In this document: piece after piece, positions 1 to 8,395 of the stretch | Numbering within the stretch: the first letter of the stretch is position 1 | How the letters are laid out: every line of letters begins with the position of its first letter | Assembly: GCA_945827525.1 (NCBI GenBank) | Contig: CALZPA010000002.1 | Coordinates: 1 to 41,414 of the forward strand | DNA length: 41,414 bases | Direction of reading: 5' to 3' | From: an uncultured Lentisphaeria bacterium | GTDB lineage: Bacteria > Verrucomicrobiota > Lentisphaeria > Oligosphaerales > Oligosphaeraceae | Translations under genes and position numbers: made by a program | The notes under the pieces: model-generated | Told to the model about the DNA's origin: nothing | Database searches by the model: none | The model's input: the letters and a program-made list of their open reading frames with translations, nothing else

Positions 1-12
1 GCCGTCGGTACA

Positions 13-90
13 TCCCGCGCTTCCGCGCGGAGAACTTCCAGCCCAGTGGCGGGGAGGCTCCCGCGCTTCCGCGCGGAGAACTTCCAGCCC
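13..90. repeat. Two exact 32-bp direct repeats
   Basis: Positions 13-44 and 59-90 are identical. Each copy contains a 6-bp inverted repeat, CCGCGC-ttcc-GCGCGG, followed by GAGAACTTCCAGCCC. The start-to-start distance is 46 bp and the second copy ends 5 bp before the stop codon of the Na/Pi cotransporter gene. The repeat may continue to the left of the window. There is no T-run next to the hairpins, so they are not classical terminators, though they lie where transcription from the minus-strand gene would end. Confidence 0.85.
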
Positions 91-95
91 CATCA

Positions 96-2624
96 TTAGC
101 GTGCGGCGGCGGGGAAGACGATGTGGTAGTCGGACATTTCGCGGGCGCGTTCGCAGACGTTGGTGAGATGGGCGACGATGCGCTCGATATTGGCCAGGAC
201 CTCGACGAAGACGACGCCCTTCTGGACGGTGCAGTCCTGGTTGCGGAGGCGCGTCTCGTGGTTGCTCTCGAAGCGAGAGGCCATGGCCTTGACGGTCTGG
301 GCACTCGTGAGGACCTCGTCGTACATGTGATGGTCATTGGTGGCCATGGCGGTGAGGAGCTTCTCGCTGAGGTCCTCAATGCCATGACGGATTTCCTCAA
401 GCTCGTCGACGGCGCCCTTGGAGAGACAGGCGTCGGCGCCGTCGGGCATCTGGTCGATGAGCCGGAAGATGTTCATGGAGCGGTCGCCAATGCGCTCGAC
501 GTCGTTGACGCAGTGCATGAACATGGGGATGGCGTCGGACTGGTTCTCGGTGAGGTGGCGTCGGGTGAGCTGGACGAGGTAGTCGATGATGTCGTGCTGT
601 GCGCCGTCGATTTTGGCCTCGCGGGCGTCGAAGTCGTCCTTTTCGGTTGCGTCGTTGGCCATGAATGCCTTCATGGCGTCGAGGGTGAGGCTGACGGCGG
701 CGGCGGTCATGGTACCGAGGGCGATGACGACCTGTCCGAGGGCGGCGGATGGGGTGTTGAGGAGGTGTGACTCGAGGAAGCAGAGTGGTCTGTCGGCGAC
801 GAGGTCGTCCTGCCGTTCGGGCATGAGCCAGACGGAGAGCTTGGCGACGACGCCGGTGAGTGGGATGAAGAGGGCGACGTTGGCGAGGTTGAAGAGCGTG
901 TGTGCGTTGGCGAGGTGTCGTCCGATGTTCTCGTGGTGCTGTCCGAAGACGCTGCCGGAGGTGAGCTGGTTGATGAGTTCGAGGAAGCAGGGGTGTCCGT
1001 TCCAGTTGATGTAGAAGAGCGGGATCATGATGATGACGCCCATGATCTTGAAGACGGAGGCGGCCATGGCGACCTGCTTGGCCTTGCGGCTGGCGCCGAG
1101 GGCGGCGAGGTGTCCGGTGATGGTGGTGCCGATGTTGTCTCCGAGGATGAGCGGGACGGCGGTGTAGAAGTTGAGGAGTCCGGCCTCGGCGAGTGCGATG
1201 GTCATGCCGACGGTGGCGGAGCTGCTCTGGACGATGACGGTGAGGACGGTTCCGACGAGGATGGTTCCGAGGATGGCGCCGAAGGGCATGGTGCCGTTGA
1301 CGGGGGCGCAGTCGAAGGTGCGGAAGAAGGCCATGAAGCCTGGGAAGTCGGCGAGGACCTTCATTTCGGAGGACATGAGCATCATGCCGTAGAAGAGGAG
1401 TCCGAAGCCGAGGAGGGTGCTGCCGATGCCGCGCCAGAGGCTCTTGGAGGAGACCATGAGGATGAGGACGCCGAGGCAGACGGTGGGGAGGGCGAGGCCG
1501 TCGAGCTTGAGGGAGACCATCTGTCCGGTGATGGTGGTTCCGATGGCGGCGCCGTAGATGATGCCGATGGACTGCATGAGGTTGAGCAGTTGGGCGTTGA
1601 CGAAGCCGACGACCATGACGGTGGTGGCGCTGCTGGACTGGATGATGGAGGTGACAACGACGCCGGCGAGGACGGCCTTGAGCCGGGTGCCGGCGAAGAG
1701 CTGGAGGAGTGACTTGAGTCGTTCGCCGGCGATCTGCTGGAGGCCCTTGCTCATCATGGTCATGCCGAAGATGAAGATGGCCAGTCCTCCGAGGAGTCCG
1801 ATGGCGATGCCCCAGCGGCTGAGGGAGAGGACTCGGACGGGGACGCCGCGGCTGCGGAGGAGGGGGCAGGGCTGGGCGGCGGCGCTGTTCTGGTACTGGT
1901 AGCCGTCTCCGACCTCGACGATGAAGGTGGTGGCGCCGGTGTAGCCGTCGGCAGTGGTGACGTTGAAGCGGACGTCGCCGTTCTTGTCGGAGAGGGTCTG
2001 GGTGACGTCGAGCCGTGCCTTCTTGCCGCTGGTCTGCTTGATGTAGACGGGGATGCCCTGGAGGGGGATGAGCTTGTCGCCGTCGGCCTGGCGGAGGGAG
2101 ACGACGATGGGGTCGTCGAGGGAGTCGCCGGCCATGACCTCCTGTCCGCCGCCGCGAATCTCGACGCCGGCGACGGCATGGACGAGGACGGGCTTGACGT
2201 CGGGGAAGTCGGGGCAGGAGACGCGGAAGTACTGGTCTCCGAAGTCGCGTCCGAGCCAGAGGCTGCAGCGGAAGGTGCCGGCGGCGTCGGTGCGGCCCTC
2301 GGCGGGCTCGGCGATGGAGCTGAAGTCGGAGGCGCGGAGCGTCTCGACCTTGACGGCGACGTTCTGTGCGGGGCTGACGGAGGTGCCGCCGAGCCGTCCG
2401 GTGCGCTTGGGGCCGGAGACCTCGATGACGAGGGGCTCCGGAAGTTCGCTGTTGGGGAAGCCGCACTGGCCGTTGCCGGAGCGGACGACGAGTCTGGCTG
2501 CGGTGCGTTCGGGCTGCTGTCCGCAGCCGCAGAGGAGGAGCAGCAGGGTCAGGCAGAGGAGCAGCGGGTGGAGGGTGGGGTGCGCGTGCGGGTGCTGCCG
2601 GGAAGCCGTGTCGTTCTTCATCAT
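96..2624 (-). CDS. Na+/phosphate cotransporter family protein with N-terminal extracytoplasmic extension
   Basis: This 842-residue protein belongs to the Na/Pi-cotransporter (NptA/PF02690) family, which imports inorganic phosphate with sodium across the inner membrane. The two family repeats are clear: QSSSAT at about 329-334 and again at 466-471, with GTTITG segments after each. The C-terminal ~200 residues are helical and PhoU-like, as in the long bacterial members. The unusual part is the first ~265 residues: a hydrophobic leader ending in a lipobox-like LCGC (Cys34), then a soluble beta-rich region resembling Ig-like or carboxypeptidase-regulatory domains before the first membrane segment near 271. 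Most NptA homologues start directly with the membrane domain. Start codons at 2624 and 2621 are equivalent; no strong ribosome site is visible. It lies 126 bp downstream of cysK on the same strand. Confidence 0.9.
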   Translation of the reverse strand: MMKNDTASRQHPHAHPTLHPLLLCLTLLLLLCGCGQQPERTAARLVVRSGNGQCGFPNSELPEPLVIEVSGPKRTGRLGGTSVSPAQNVAVKVETLRASDFSSIAEPAEGRTDAAGTFRCSLWLGRDFGDQYFRVSCPDFPDVKPVLVHAVAGVEIRGGGQEVMAGDSLDDPIVVSLRQADGDKLIPLQGIPVYIKQTSGKKARLDVTQTLSDKNGDVRFNVTTADGYTGATTFIVEVGDGYQYQNSAAAQPCPLLRSRGVPVRVLSLSRWGIAIGLLGGLAIFIFGMTMMSKGLQQIAGERLKSLLQLFAGTRLKAVLAGVVVTSIIQSSSATTVMVVGFVNAQLLNLMQSIGIIYGAAIGTTITGQMVSLKLDGLALPTVCLGVLILMVSSKSLWRGIGSTLLGFGLLFYGMMLMSSEMKVLADFPGFMAFFRTFDCAPVNGTMPFGAILGTILVGTVLTVIVQSSSATVGMTIALAEAGLLNFYTAVPLILGDNIGTTITGHLAALGASRKAKQVAMAASVFKIMGVIIMIPLFYINWNGHPCFLELINQLTSGSVFGQHHENIGRHLANAHTLFNLANVALFIPLTGVVAKLSVWLMPERQDDLVADRPLCFLESHLLNTPSAALGQVVIALGTMTAAAVSLTLDAMKAFMANDATEKDDFDAREAKIDGAQHDIIDYLVQLTRRHLTENQSDAIPMFMHCVNDVERIGDRSMNIFRLIDQMPDGADACLSKGAVDELEEIRHGIEDLSEKLLTAMATNDHHMYDEVLTSAQTVKAMASRFESNHETRLRNQDCTVQKGVVFVEVLANIERIVAHLTNVCERAREMSDYHIVFPAAAR

Positions 2625-2750
2625 GGTCTCTGGGGGTTCTGTTGATGGGAGGACTGACGGGGGGGAGACGGGGCCGCCTGTGCTGCCGGCGGGGCTGTCT
2701 CTCCGTCCGGCTGCTGGCGTATGTGCGGGGTGCCTCGTGTGGGCGGAGGG

Positions 2751-3680
2751 TCAGGAGAAGAGCGGTGTGGAGTAGTATCGGTCGAAGGAGTCGGGCAGGA
2801 CGGTGAGGACGGTCTTGCCGGGGCCGAGGCGTCTGGCGAGTCGTCGGGCGCAGGCGACGTTGGTGCCGGAGGAGATGCCGACACCGAGGCCTTCGCGGAG
2901 GGCGAGCTGACGTGCGGTGTCGAGGGCCTCGTCGTCGGTGATGATCATGGTGTCGGAGAGGAGTGCGGTGTCGAGGTTCTGGGGGATGAAGCCGTCGCCG
3001 ATGCCCTGTTGCCAATGGGAGCCGATGGCGCCGCCGGCGAGGACGGCGGCGTTCTCGGGTTCGGCGGCGACGAGGAGCAGCTCGGGGAAGCGTGCGCGGA
3101 GGGCCTTTCCGATGCCGGAGAGGGTGCCGCCGGTGCCGAAGCCGGCGCAGAAGGCGTCGACGGTCTCGCCCTCGAGCTGGGCCAGGATTTCGGCAGCGGT
3201 TCGGTCGTGGTGGACGGCGGGGTTGCTGGGGTTGACGAACTGCTGTGGGACGAAGGAGCCTGGGATGTCGGCGGCGAGTTCGCTGGCCTTGGCGAGGCAT
3301 CCCTGGATGCACTCGCCGATGTTGCCGTGGTCGGGCACGAGGACGACCTCGGCGCCGTAGAGTCGGAGGATGTTGCGGCGTTCGGTGCTGACGGAGTCGG
3401 GCATGACGATGATGCAGCGGTATCCGCGGACGGCGCAGACGAGAGCCAGGCCGATGCCCTGGTTTCCGCTGGTCGGCTCGATGATGACGGCGTTGGGGCC
3501 GATGCGTCCGTCGCGCTCGGCGTCCTCGATCATGTTGAGGGCGGTGCGCGTCTTGATGGAGCCGCCGACGTTGACGCTCTCGACCTTGACGAGGATGCGC
3601 GCCTCATCGGGTGCGGTGAGTCGCTGGAGCTGGACCAGCGGGGTGTGGCCGACGGCCTGGAGGATGGTTTGGCAGATCAT
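2751..3680 (-). CDS. cysK: Cysteine synthase (O-acetylserine sulfhydrylase) family, PLP-dependent
   Basis: The 309-residue protein has the usual CysK length. It would form L-cysteine from O-acetylserine and sulfide in the cytoplasm. Visible signatures are the PLP lysine segment GGSIKTR near residue 40, the substrate loop TSGNQG (TSGNTG in most CysK) near 70, and the phosphate-binding loop GTGGTLSG near 175. The T-to-Q change in the substrate loop leaves room for a related beta-replacing enzyme, such as a cystathionine beta-synthase-like or O-phosphoserine-using enzyme. The gene starts 37 bp after the stop of the RNase G/E gene and is probably the last gene of an fmt-rng-cysK transcript. Confidence 0.88.
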   Translation of the reverse strand: MICQTILQAVGHTPLVQLQRLTAPDEARILVKVESVNVGGSIKTRTALNMIEDAERDGRIGPNAVIIEPTSGNQGIGLALVCAVRGYRCIIVMPDSVSTERRNILRLYGAEVVLVPDHGNIGECIQGCLAKASELAADIPGSFVPQQFVNPSNPAVHHDRTAAEILAQLEGETVDAFCAGFGTGGTLSGIGKALRARFPELLLVAAEPENAAVLAGGAIGSHWQQGIGDGFIPQNLDTALLSDTMIITDDEALDTARQLALREGLGVGISSGTNVACARRLARRLGPGKTVLTVLPDSFDRYYSTPLFS

Positions 3681-3717
3681 GCTCTGGGGTGGTCGTGGGT
3701 GGGCGGTGCGGTGTCGG

Positions 3718-5424
3718 TCAGGAGATCTCCATGCCGGAGGCGCCGTCGAGGATGTGGAATTCCTCGATGTGGAGGGAGTTGTCGTGGACGAAGGTGAGGT
3801 GGATGCCGTAGGTGGCCTCGATGGTCTGGAACGCCTTGGTGTCCTCGTTGCGGAGCCGTTCGAGGATGCGCGGGTGTGCGACGACCTTGGCCTGGTATCC
3901 GGGCTTGATGAGCTGGTTGTTGCGGCGCTTGGCGAAGATCTCGTTGAGCTTTCGCTGGATGTCGACGCTCATGGAGATGGCGTTCTTGACGAGTCCGCGT
4001 CCCTTGCAGTAGGGGCAGTTGTCGTAGATGGTGCTTTCGACGCTCTCGTTCTCGCGCTGTCGGGTCATCTCGAGGAGTCCGAGCTGGGAGATGGGTGTGG
4101 TGCGGATGCGGGCGTGGTCGGCGGCGAGGTGTTCGCGGAGGGTCTTGTAGACGAGCTGCTGGTCTTTCTTGGAGGCCATGTCGATGAGGTCGAGGACGAC
4201 GAGTCCGCCGATGTTGCGGAGTCGGAGCTGCCGAGCGATTTCGGCGACGGCCTCGAGGTTGGTGTTGAGGATGGTCTCGGGCTGGTCTTTGCCGGAGCGG
4301 TTCTTGCCGGTGTTGACGTCGATGGCGATGAGGGCCTCGGTCTCGTCGATGCAGATGTAGCCGCCGGAGGGGAGTGCGACCTTGCGGTTGAAGATGGAGT
4401 CGAGCTGCTGGGTGAGGCCGAATTTCTGGAAGATGGGGGTTGGGTGCTGGTAGAGCTTGACCTTGATGGAGTCCTGGAGCTTGTAGAGCTCGAGGAGCTT
4501 GACGGCCATGTCGTAGGTGGCCTTGGAGTCGGTGACGATCTCGTCGACGTCCTGGGTCATGCAGTCGCGGATGGTTCGTTCGGCGAGGTCGGGCTCCTGG
4601 TAGACGCAGACGGGCGCCTTGGCGTGGGCGGCCTTCTCCTCGGCCTTCCGCCAACTGTCGAGGAGGATGTCGAGGTCGCGCTGGAAGTGCTCGGTCTTGC
4701 AGCCCTCGCCGACGGTGCGGCAGATGACGCCCGTGTCGGGCGGGAGCTGGAGCGTCCTGACCAGCTGGCGGAGTCGGTCGCGCTCGGCCTTCTCCTCGAC
4801 GCGGCGCGAGATGCCGATGTGGGAGACTCCCGGAAGCAGGACGAGGAAGCGTCCCGGCAGGGAGATGTTGGCGGTGACGCGCGCGCCCTTGGTCATGATG
4901 GGTCCCTTGACGACCTGGACGAGGATTTCCTGGTCGGGCTGGAAGAGGTTCTGGATTTCCTCGGGGGTGAACTTGGCGTGTCCGTGGCGGTCGCGTCCGC
5001 CGCGTCCGCGGTGTGCGGCGAGGATGCGCTGGCGCTCGAGCTCCTCGGGGGTCTTGGCGGCGGCGCTCTGCTGTGCGGTGAGCTGTATCATGCGGGCGAA
5101 GAAGCCCTTGCGGGGCGGCGCGGAGGGCGCGGTGTCGGCGGGCGCGAGGTAGGCGAGGTCCTCGTCCTCTTCGCGCTCGTCGTCCTCGAGGTCCTGGACG
5201 GCGGGTATCATGTCCTCGTAGTGGAGGAAGGCGTTCTTGCCGCAGCCGATGTCGACGAACGCCGCCTGGAGGGACGGCTCCAGGTTCTTGATTTTGCCTT
5301 TGAAGATGGACCCCACGAGGCGGTCACGGGTGGTGCGTTCGATGAAGAAGTCCTGCAGCACGTTGTCCTGAATGACGGCGACGCGGGTCTGCAGCTCTTC
5401 GGAGTTGATGAGTATCTGCTTCAT
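3718..5424 (-). CDS. rng: Ribonuclease E/G family endoribonuclease
   Basis: This 568-residue protein is an RNase G/E catalytic half without the long C-terminal scaffold of E. coli RNase E. It should cleave single-stranded AU-rich RNA and 5S/16S rRNA precursors. The S1 domain begins near residue 36 (VGSIFKGKI) and is interrupted by an acidic, then Arg/Gly-rich insertion at about 75-150. The catalytic metal-binding Asp residues are seen in AIDVNTGK (Asp369) and VVLDLIDM (Asp412/415). The zinc-link CPYC is at 470-473. The ATG overlaps the fmt stop codon in an ATGA (5421-5424), so the two genes are translationally coupled. Confidence 0.95.
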   Translation of the reverse strand: MKQILINSEELQTRVAVIQDNVLQDFFIERTTRDRLVGSIFKGKIKNLEPSLQAAFVDIGCGKNAFLHYEDMIPAVQDLEDDEREEDEDLAYLAPADTAPSAPPRKGFFARMIQLTAQQSAAAKTPEELERQRILAAHRGRGGRDRHGHAKFTPEEIQNLFQPDQEILVQVVKGPIMTKGARVTANISLPGRFLVLLPGVSHIGISRRVEEKAERDRLRQLVRTLQLPPDTGVICRTVGEGCKTEHFQRDLDILLDSWRKAEEKAAHAKAPVCVYQEPDLAERTIRDCMTQDVDEIVTDSKATYDMAVKLLELYKLQDSIKVKLYQHPTPIFQKFGLTQQLDSIFNRKVALPSGGYICIDETEALIAIDVNTGKNRSGKDQPETILNTNLEAVAEIARQLRLRNIGGLVVLDLIDMASKKDQQLVYKTLREHLAADHARIRTTPISQLGLLEMTRQRENESVESTIYDNCPYCKGRGLVKNAISMSVDIQRKLNEIFAKRRNNQLIKPGYQAKVVAHPRILERLRNEDTKAFQTIEATYGIHLTFVHDNSLHIEEFHILDGASGMEIS

Positions 5425-6416
5425 GCTTCCACTGGATAATTGCTGAAAATGGTGCCTGCGGGCAGGGGGTTGCCACGCAGAAAATCGTTGATGGCCATAG
5501 CCTTGCGTCCTTCGGGGACGACACGCTTCAGGCGGAGTGCGCCTTCAGCGCAGGCGATGACGATGCCCTGGCGGTCCTGGGACAGGAACGTCCCGGGCAC
5601 GGCGTTGGGCGAAGGGGAGTCGATGGCCTCGGCCTGGATGAGCTGGAGCCTCTTGGAGGTTTTGCCGTCAGGCGACGGTGCGGCCATGTAGACGGTGGGC
5701 CAGGGGGTGTAGGCGCGGATGCGGCGTTCGATGACGTCGGCGGGGAGGTTCCAGTCGATGGCGCCGTCGGCCTTGGCGATCTTGCTGGCGTAGGTGCTGC
5801 GGTCGCTGTCCTGGGGGATGGCCGCGAGTCGTCCGGCGGCGACGTCGAGGAGGGTGTCGACGATGGCGTCGGCGGCGCGCTGGGCGAGCTTGTCCTCGAG
5901 GGAGGGTGTGGTGTCGTTGGGGGCGATGTCGACGGGGAGCTGTCGGTAGACGGGGCCGGTGTCGCAGCCCTTGTCCATGCGCATGAAGGAGACGCCGGTC
6001 TGGTGGCAGCCGTCGAGGATGGCCTGGGCGATGGGGGAGGCGCCGCGGTGGAGGGGGAGCAAGGAGGCATGGACGTTGAAGCAGCCGTGCCGGGGGATGT
6101 CGAGGACGCGCTGGGGCAGGATCTGCCCGAAGGAGGCGACGATGAGGAAGTCGAGGTCGAGCGCCTGGAGCCTGGCGATGAGCTCCTCGTCCGTGCGGAG
6201 GCGGACGACCTGGTCGACGTCGCGTCCGCGGGCGCGTGCCAGCTCGGAGACGGGGGTTGGGATGAGCAGCTTGTTGCGTCCGCCGCGCTTGTCCGGCTGC
6301 GAGCCGATGCCCAGGAGGTTGATGCGGCGGTCGTCAAGCAGGGTCTCCAGCACAGGCCGGCCAAGACGGCCCGAGGAGAGGTAGTAAACGCGGAGCGGGG
6401 AAGATGGTTCGGACAT
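5421..6416 (-). CDS. fmt: Methionyl-tRNA formyltransferase
   Basis: The 331-residue enzyme formylates initiator Met-tRNA using 10-formyltetrahydrofolate. The catalytic segment is present as FNVHASLLP-LHRGASP (Asn and His of the formyl-transfer site), preceded by FGQILP. The later TGVSFMRMD-KGCDTGP loop corresponds to the catalytic-Asp region. The C-terminal OB-like domain is of normal length. It is the first gene of a likely operon with rng and cysK, behind a good promoter at 6573-6601 and a leader of about 150 nt. No clear ribosome site precedes the chosen ATG. Confidence 0.95.
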   Translation of the reverse strand: MSEPSSPLRVYYLSSGRLGRPVLETLLDDRRINLLGIGSQPDKRGGRNKLLIPTPVSELARARGRDVDQVVRLRTDEELIARLQALDLDFLIVASFGQILPQRVLDIPRHGCFNVHASLLPLHRGASPIAQAILDGCHQTGVSFMRMDKGCDTGPVYRQLPVDIAPNDTTPSLEDKLAQRAADAIVDTLLDVAAGRLAAIPQDSDRSTYASKIAKADGAIDWNLPADVIERRIRAYTPWPTVYMAAPSPDGKTSKRLQLIQAEAIDSPSPNAVPGTFLSQDRQGIVIACAEGALRLKRVVPEGRKAMAINDFLRGNPLPAGTIFSNYPVEA

Positions 6417-6522
6417 CTAGAGTGGGTGGTTGCGGTGAATGGGCGCCCGACGTCGACCGGCGGGACAGGCGGAACACGGACGCGGCGGCGCGGTGGGAAG
6501 GCGCGTCCGGCCAAGACGGTGG

Positions 6523-6561
6523 CCGGATGGCCGGGCACGTGGTGGGTGGACGGCCATCCGG
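6523..6561 (-). other. Stem-loop in the fmt leader
   Basis: A perfect 10-bp inverted repeat, CCGGATGGCC (6523-6532) and GGCCATCCGG (6552-6561), sits just downstream of the predicted fmt transcription start. The RNA would begin almost directly with this stem-loop. It could stabilise the transcript or be bound by a regulator. No T-run follows. Confidence 0.55.
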
Positions 6562-6572
6562 AGACGGCTAGA

Positions 6573-6601
6573 AATATAATGCGGCCGAACCGCTATGGCA
6601 A
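6573..6601 (-). promoter_or_regulatory. Sigma-70-type promoter for fmt-rng-cysK
   Basis: On the minus strand TTGCCA (6596-6601) and TATATT (6573-6578) are separated by exactly 17 bp. The start point would lie near 6566, giving a ~150-nt leader. There is no other gene between it and fmt. Confidence 0.7.
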
Positions 6602-6640
6602 GACGGGCCGGCCGCAAAATGCCCGTCGGGACGGAGGCGG

Positions 6641-6675
6641 AAAAAAGGCCGTAACCTTTTGCGGCTACGGCCTTT
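6641..6675 (-). terminator. Rho-independent terminator of the tRNA(CAU) gene
   Basis: On the minus strand AAAGGCCGTA (from 6675) pairs perfectly with TACGGCCTTT (to 6644), enclosing a 12-nt loop, and the stem runs straight into a T-run ending at 6641. It begins 5 bp after the encoded CCA of the tRNA gene. Confidence 0.9.
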
Positions 6676-6679
6676 GAAA

Positions 6680-6754
6680 TGGTACCGGGCATAGGGATCG
6701 GACCTATGACACGCGGATTATGATTCCGCTGCTCTACCACTGAGCTAGCCCGGC
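6680..6754 (-). tRNA. tRNA with anticodon CAU (elongator Met or lysidine-type Ile)
   Basis: A complete 75-nt cloverleaf with encoded CCA can be folded: acceptor GCCGGGC/GCCCGGT, D arm GCTC-AGTGGTA-GAGC, anticodon arm GCGGA-ATCATAA-TCCGC, and T arm ATAGG-TCCGATC-CCTAT. The anticodon is CAT. It lacks the three G-C pairs of initiator tRNA, so it is either elongator tRNA-Met or the tRNA-Ile whose C34 becomes lysidine; the sequence alone does not decide. Two oddities are a G1-T72 wobble at the acceptor end and C instead of T at position 55 of the T loop. It is flanked by its own promoter and terminator. Confidence 0.93.
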
Positions 6755-6769
6755 GTTGTCAATGCTCTT

Positions 6770-6798
6770 ACTTTATCCCCGCTCCGTGGCTTTTGCAA
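6770..6798 (-). promoter_or_regulatory. Promoter of the tRNA(CAU) gene
   Basis: On the minus strand TTGCAA (6793-6798) and TAAAGT (6770-6775) are 17 bp apart. Transcription would start near 6763, about 9 bp before the tRNA 5' end. Confidence 0.7.
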
Positions 6799-6835
6799 GT
6801 CGGCGGTGAGATTTTTTTTGCGGTTGTGTGGGGGG

Positions 6836-7411
6836 TCAGCGCCAGTCGACGAGCTGTTGGAGGGTGAGCTTGGGCACATGGAGGGTGTCGTGGTCGTCGA
6901 GGTAGTACTGGACGGCCTTGGGGTCGTCGGTGTCCTCCTGCACGGGATGCTCGGCCGGATGGCCGATGGCGACGACGAAGAGGACGTCGGACTCCGGCGG
7001 CAGCTGGAGGAGGGCCTGGATGTCGGCGCGGCGGATGGCGCCGAGCCAGCAGCAGCCGAGCCCGCGCTCGGTGGCCGCCAGCTGGATGGACTGGATGGCC
7101 GCGCCCGCGTCCGCGTAGGCGAGGGTGGTCGCGGGCGCCGGCGCGGTGACGACGATGAACGCGGTCGGTGCCGAGACGCCCCAGACGGGGGAGCGTCTGG
7201 GGCGCACGAGGGCACCGTAGGCGGTGAGCGCGAAGAGTCGCTCCGCCAGGGCGGGCTCGGTGACGACGGTGTAGCGCAGCCGCTGCTGGTTGCCGGCGCA
7301 GGAGGTCACCCGCGCCGCCTCCAGGAGGGCGGTCAGGTCTTCGCGACGGACGGGGAGCTGCTGGAAGAGGCGGATGGTGCGGCGGGCGTTCAGGGCTTCG
7401 GTGATGGTCAT
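6836..7411 (-). CDS. Nitroreductase family FMN oxidoreductase
   Basis: This 191-residue protein has the fold pattern of small nitroreductases: an N-terminal ALNARRTIRLF segment (FMN phosphate-binding Arg), a central AGNQQ segment, and a C-terminal LGCCWLGAIR followed by VVAIGHPAE. Members bind FMN and use NAD(P)H to reduce quinones, nitro compounds or flavins; the real substrate cannot be told. Its ATG lies 28 bp after the stop of the AraC-type regulator, on the same strand, so the two are probably co-transcribed. Length is on the short side but normal for the family. Confidence 0.88.
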   Translation of the reverse strand: MTITEALNARRTIRLFQQLPVRREDLTALLEAARVTSCAGNQQRLRYTVVTEPALAERLFALTAYGALVRPRRSPVWGVSAPTAFIVVTAPAPATTLAYADAGAAIQSIQLAATERGLGCCWLGAIRRADIQALLQLPPESDVLFVVAIGHPAEHPVQEDTDDPKAVQYYLDDHDTLHVPKLTLQQLVDWR

Positions 7412-7439
7412 GGGAGGCTGCTGTGGGGCTGGGGGTTGT

Positions 7440-8231
7440 TCACATGCGGATGAAGGAGTCGTCGGGACGGTTCCTCATGTCCAGGCGGAACTGCTGCGGG
7501 GTGCAGTGGTGGAGCTTGTGGAAGAGCCGGGTGAAGTAGTTGCAGTCGGGGTACCCGCTGTCGCGGGCGACCTCCTTGACGGAGAGGGAGGGGTTGAGGA
7601 GGAGCTCGCGTGCGTGGGCCATGCGCAGGTTCTGGACATGGCGCTGGGGGGTGCAGTGGAACTGCTGGTCGAAGAGTCGCCGCAGGTGGGTGCGGCTGAC
7701 GCCGGCGAGATGCGCCAGCGAGGCGATGTCGAAGTCCTGCGTCAGATGCTCGTCCAGGTACTTGAGGGTGCGGATGAGGGCGGGGTGCATGTCGCTGCGC
7801 TCGCTCTCGCGCTGCTCGTGGCGCTGGATGGCGGTGATGAGCGGGGGGAGATAGAGGCAGCAGAGCTTGTAGTGGCCGCCCTCGCTCATGGCGCAGAGGT
7901 CCTGAAAGAGGTGGATGCACCAGTCCTGGGGCTCGAAGGAGATGAGTCGCGCGGTGTCGTCGAACTGGGCGGCGTGGTCGATGAGGACGATGAAGGAGTT
8001 GAGGAGGTCGTCGGAGAGGGGGTTCTGGTCGTGGGGCGTCTCGGCTGGGACGACGAGGAGCTGGCTGGCGGAGACGGTCCAGCGGATGTCAGGCATGGTG
8101 ATGACGCAGGAGCCGCGTGTGACGAGGATGAGCTCGGTGCCGGGGTGGCTGTGGAAGCCGACCTGGCCGCGTACCTTGTCCTTGGCGGCCTGCGAGAAGA
8201 TGGGTGGCTGGGGAGTCTGCTGGAGTTCCAT
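7440..8231 (-). CDS. AraC-family transcriptional regulator with cupin-type sensor domain
   Basis: The 263-residue protein has an N-terminal cupin-like sensor (VGFHSHPGTELILVTRG near residue 30) and a C-terminal double helix-turn-helix of the AraC type (DIASLAHLAGVSRTHLRRLF, then EVARDSGYPDCNYFTRLFHK). Such regulators usually sense a sugar and activate nearby genes. It is transcribed away from a pseudopilin and a large secreted glycosidase across a 255-bp AT-rich region with inverted repeats. Control of that pair is therefore the best guess; the inducer is unknown. Confidence 0.9.
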   Translation of the reverse strand: MELQQTPQPPIFSQAAKDKVRGQVGFHSHPGTELILVTRGSCVITMPDIRWTVSASQLLVVPAETPHDQNPLSDDLLNSFIVLIDHAAQFDDTARLISFEPQDWCIHLFQDLCAMSEGGHYKLCCLYLPPLITAIQRHEQRESERSDMHPALIRTLKYLDEHLTQDFDIASLAHLAGVSRTHLRRLFDQQFHCTPQRHVQNLRMAHARELLLNPSLSVKEVARDSGYPDCNYFTRLFHKLHHCTPQQFRLDMRNRPDDSFIRM

Positions 8232-8271
8232 GGTCTGAAGCCCCTGGGGTGGTGTGTTCGTCCGATAAATA

Positions 8272-8323
8272 TAGCACCATGTTTCTTTTGTGCTAGTTTA
8301 TGGTTCTATTCTTAAGTCATAAA
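8272..8323. promoter_or_regulatory. Inverted repeats, possible regulator sites
   Basis: Two short inverted repeats lie in the AT-rich divergent region between araC-like and pilin genes: TAGCAC (8272-8277) with GTGCTA (8290-8295), and TTTATG (8297-8302) with CATAAA (8318-8323). They sit directly upstream of the predicted pilin promoter. They could be binding sites for the adjacent AraC-type protein, but that is inference. Confidence 0.35.
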
Positions 8324-8326
8324 CTA

Positions 8327-8354
8327 TTGAGAACAAATGGTATGAAGGTATATT
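8327..8354 (+). promoter_or_regulatory. Promoter for pseudopilin-glycosidase pair
   Basis: TTGAGA (8327-8332) and TATATT (8349-8354) are separated by 16 bp. The start would be near 8361, leaving a ~125-nt leader before the pilin ATG at 8487. The leader contains the strong hairpin at 8396-8423. Confidence 0.6.
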
Positions 8355-8395
8355 AAACTCGTTTCAGGGCGATTTCTGACCAAAGGAAGTCGCCT

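Noticed and set aside
397-3312. 971-residue open frame on the minus strand
   Set aside because: It is an Arg/Pro/His-rich shadow frame over the Na/Pi cotransporter and cysK genes, caused by high GC at third positions; the real genes are in other frames.
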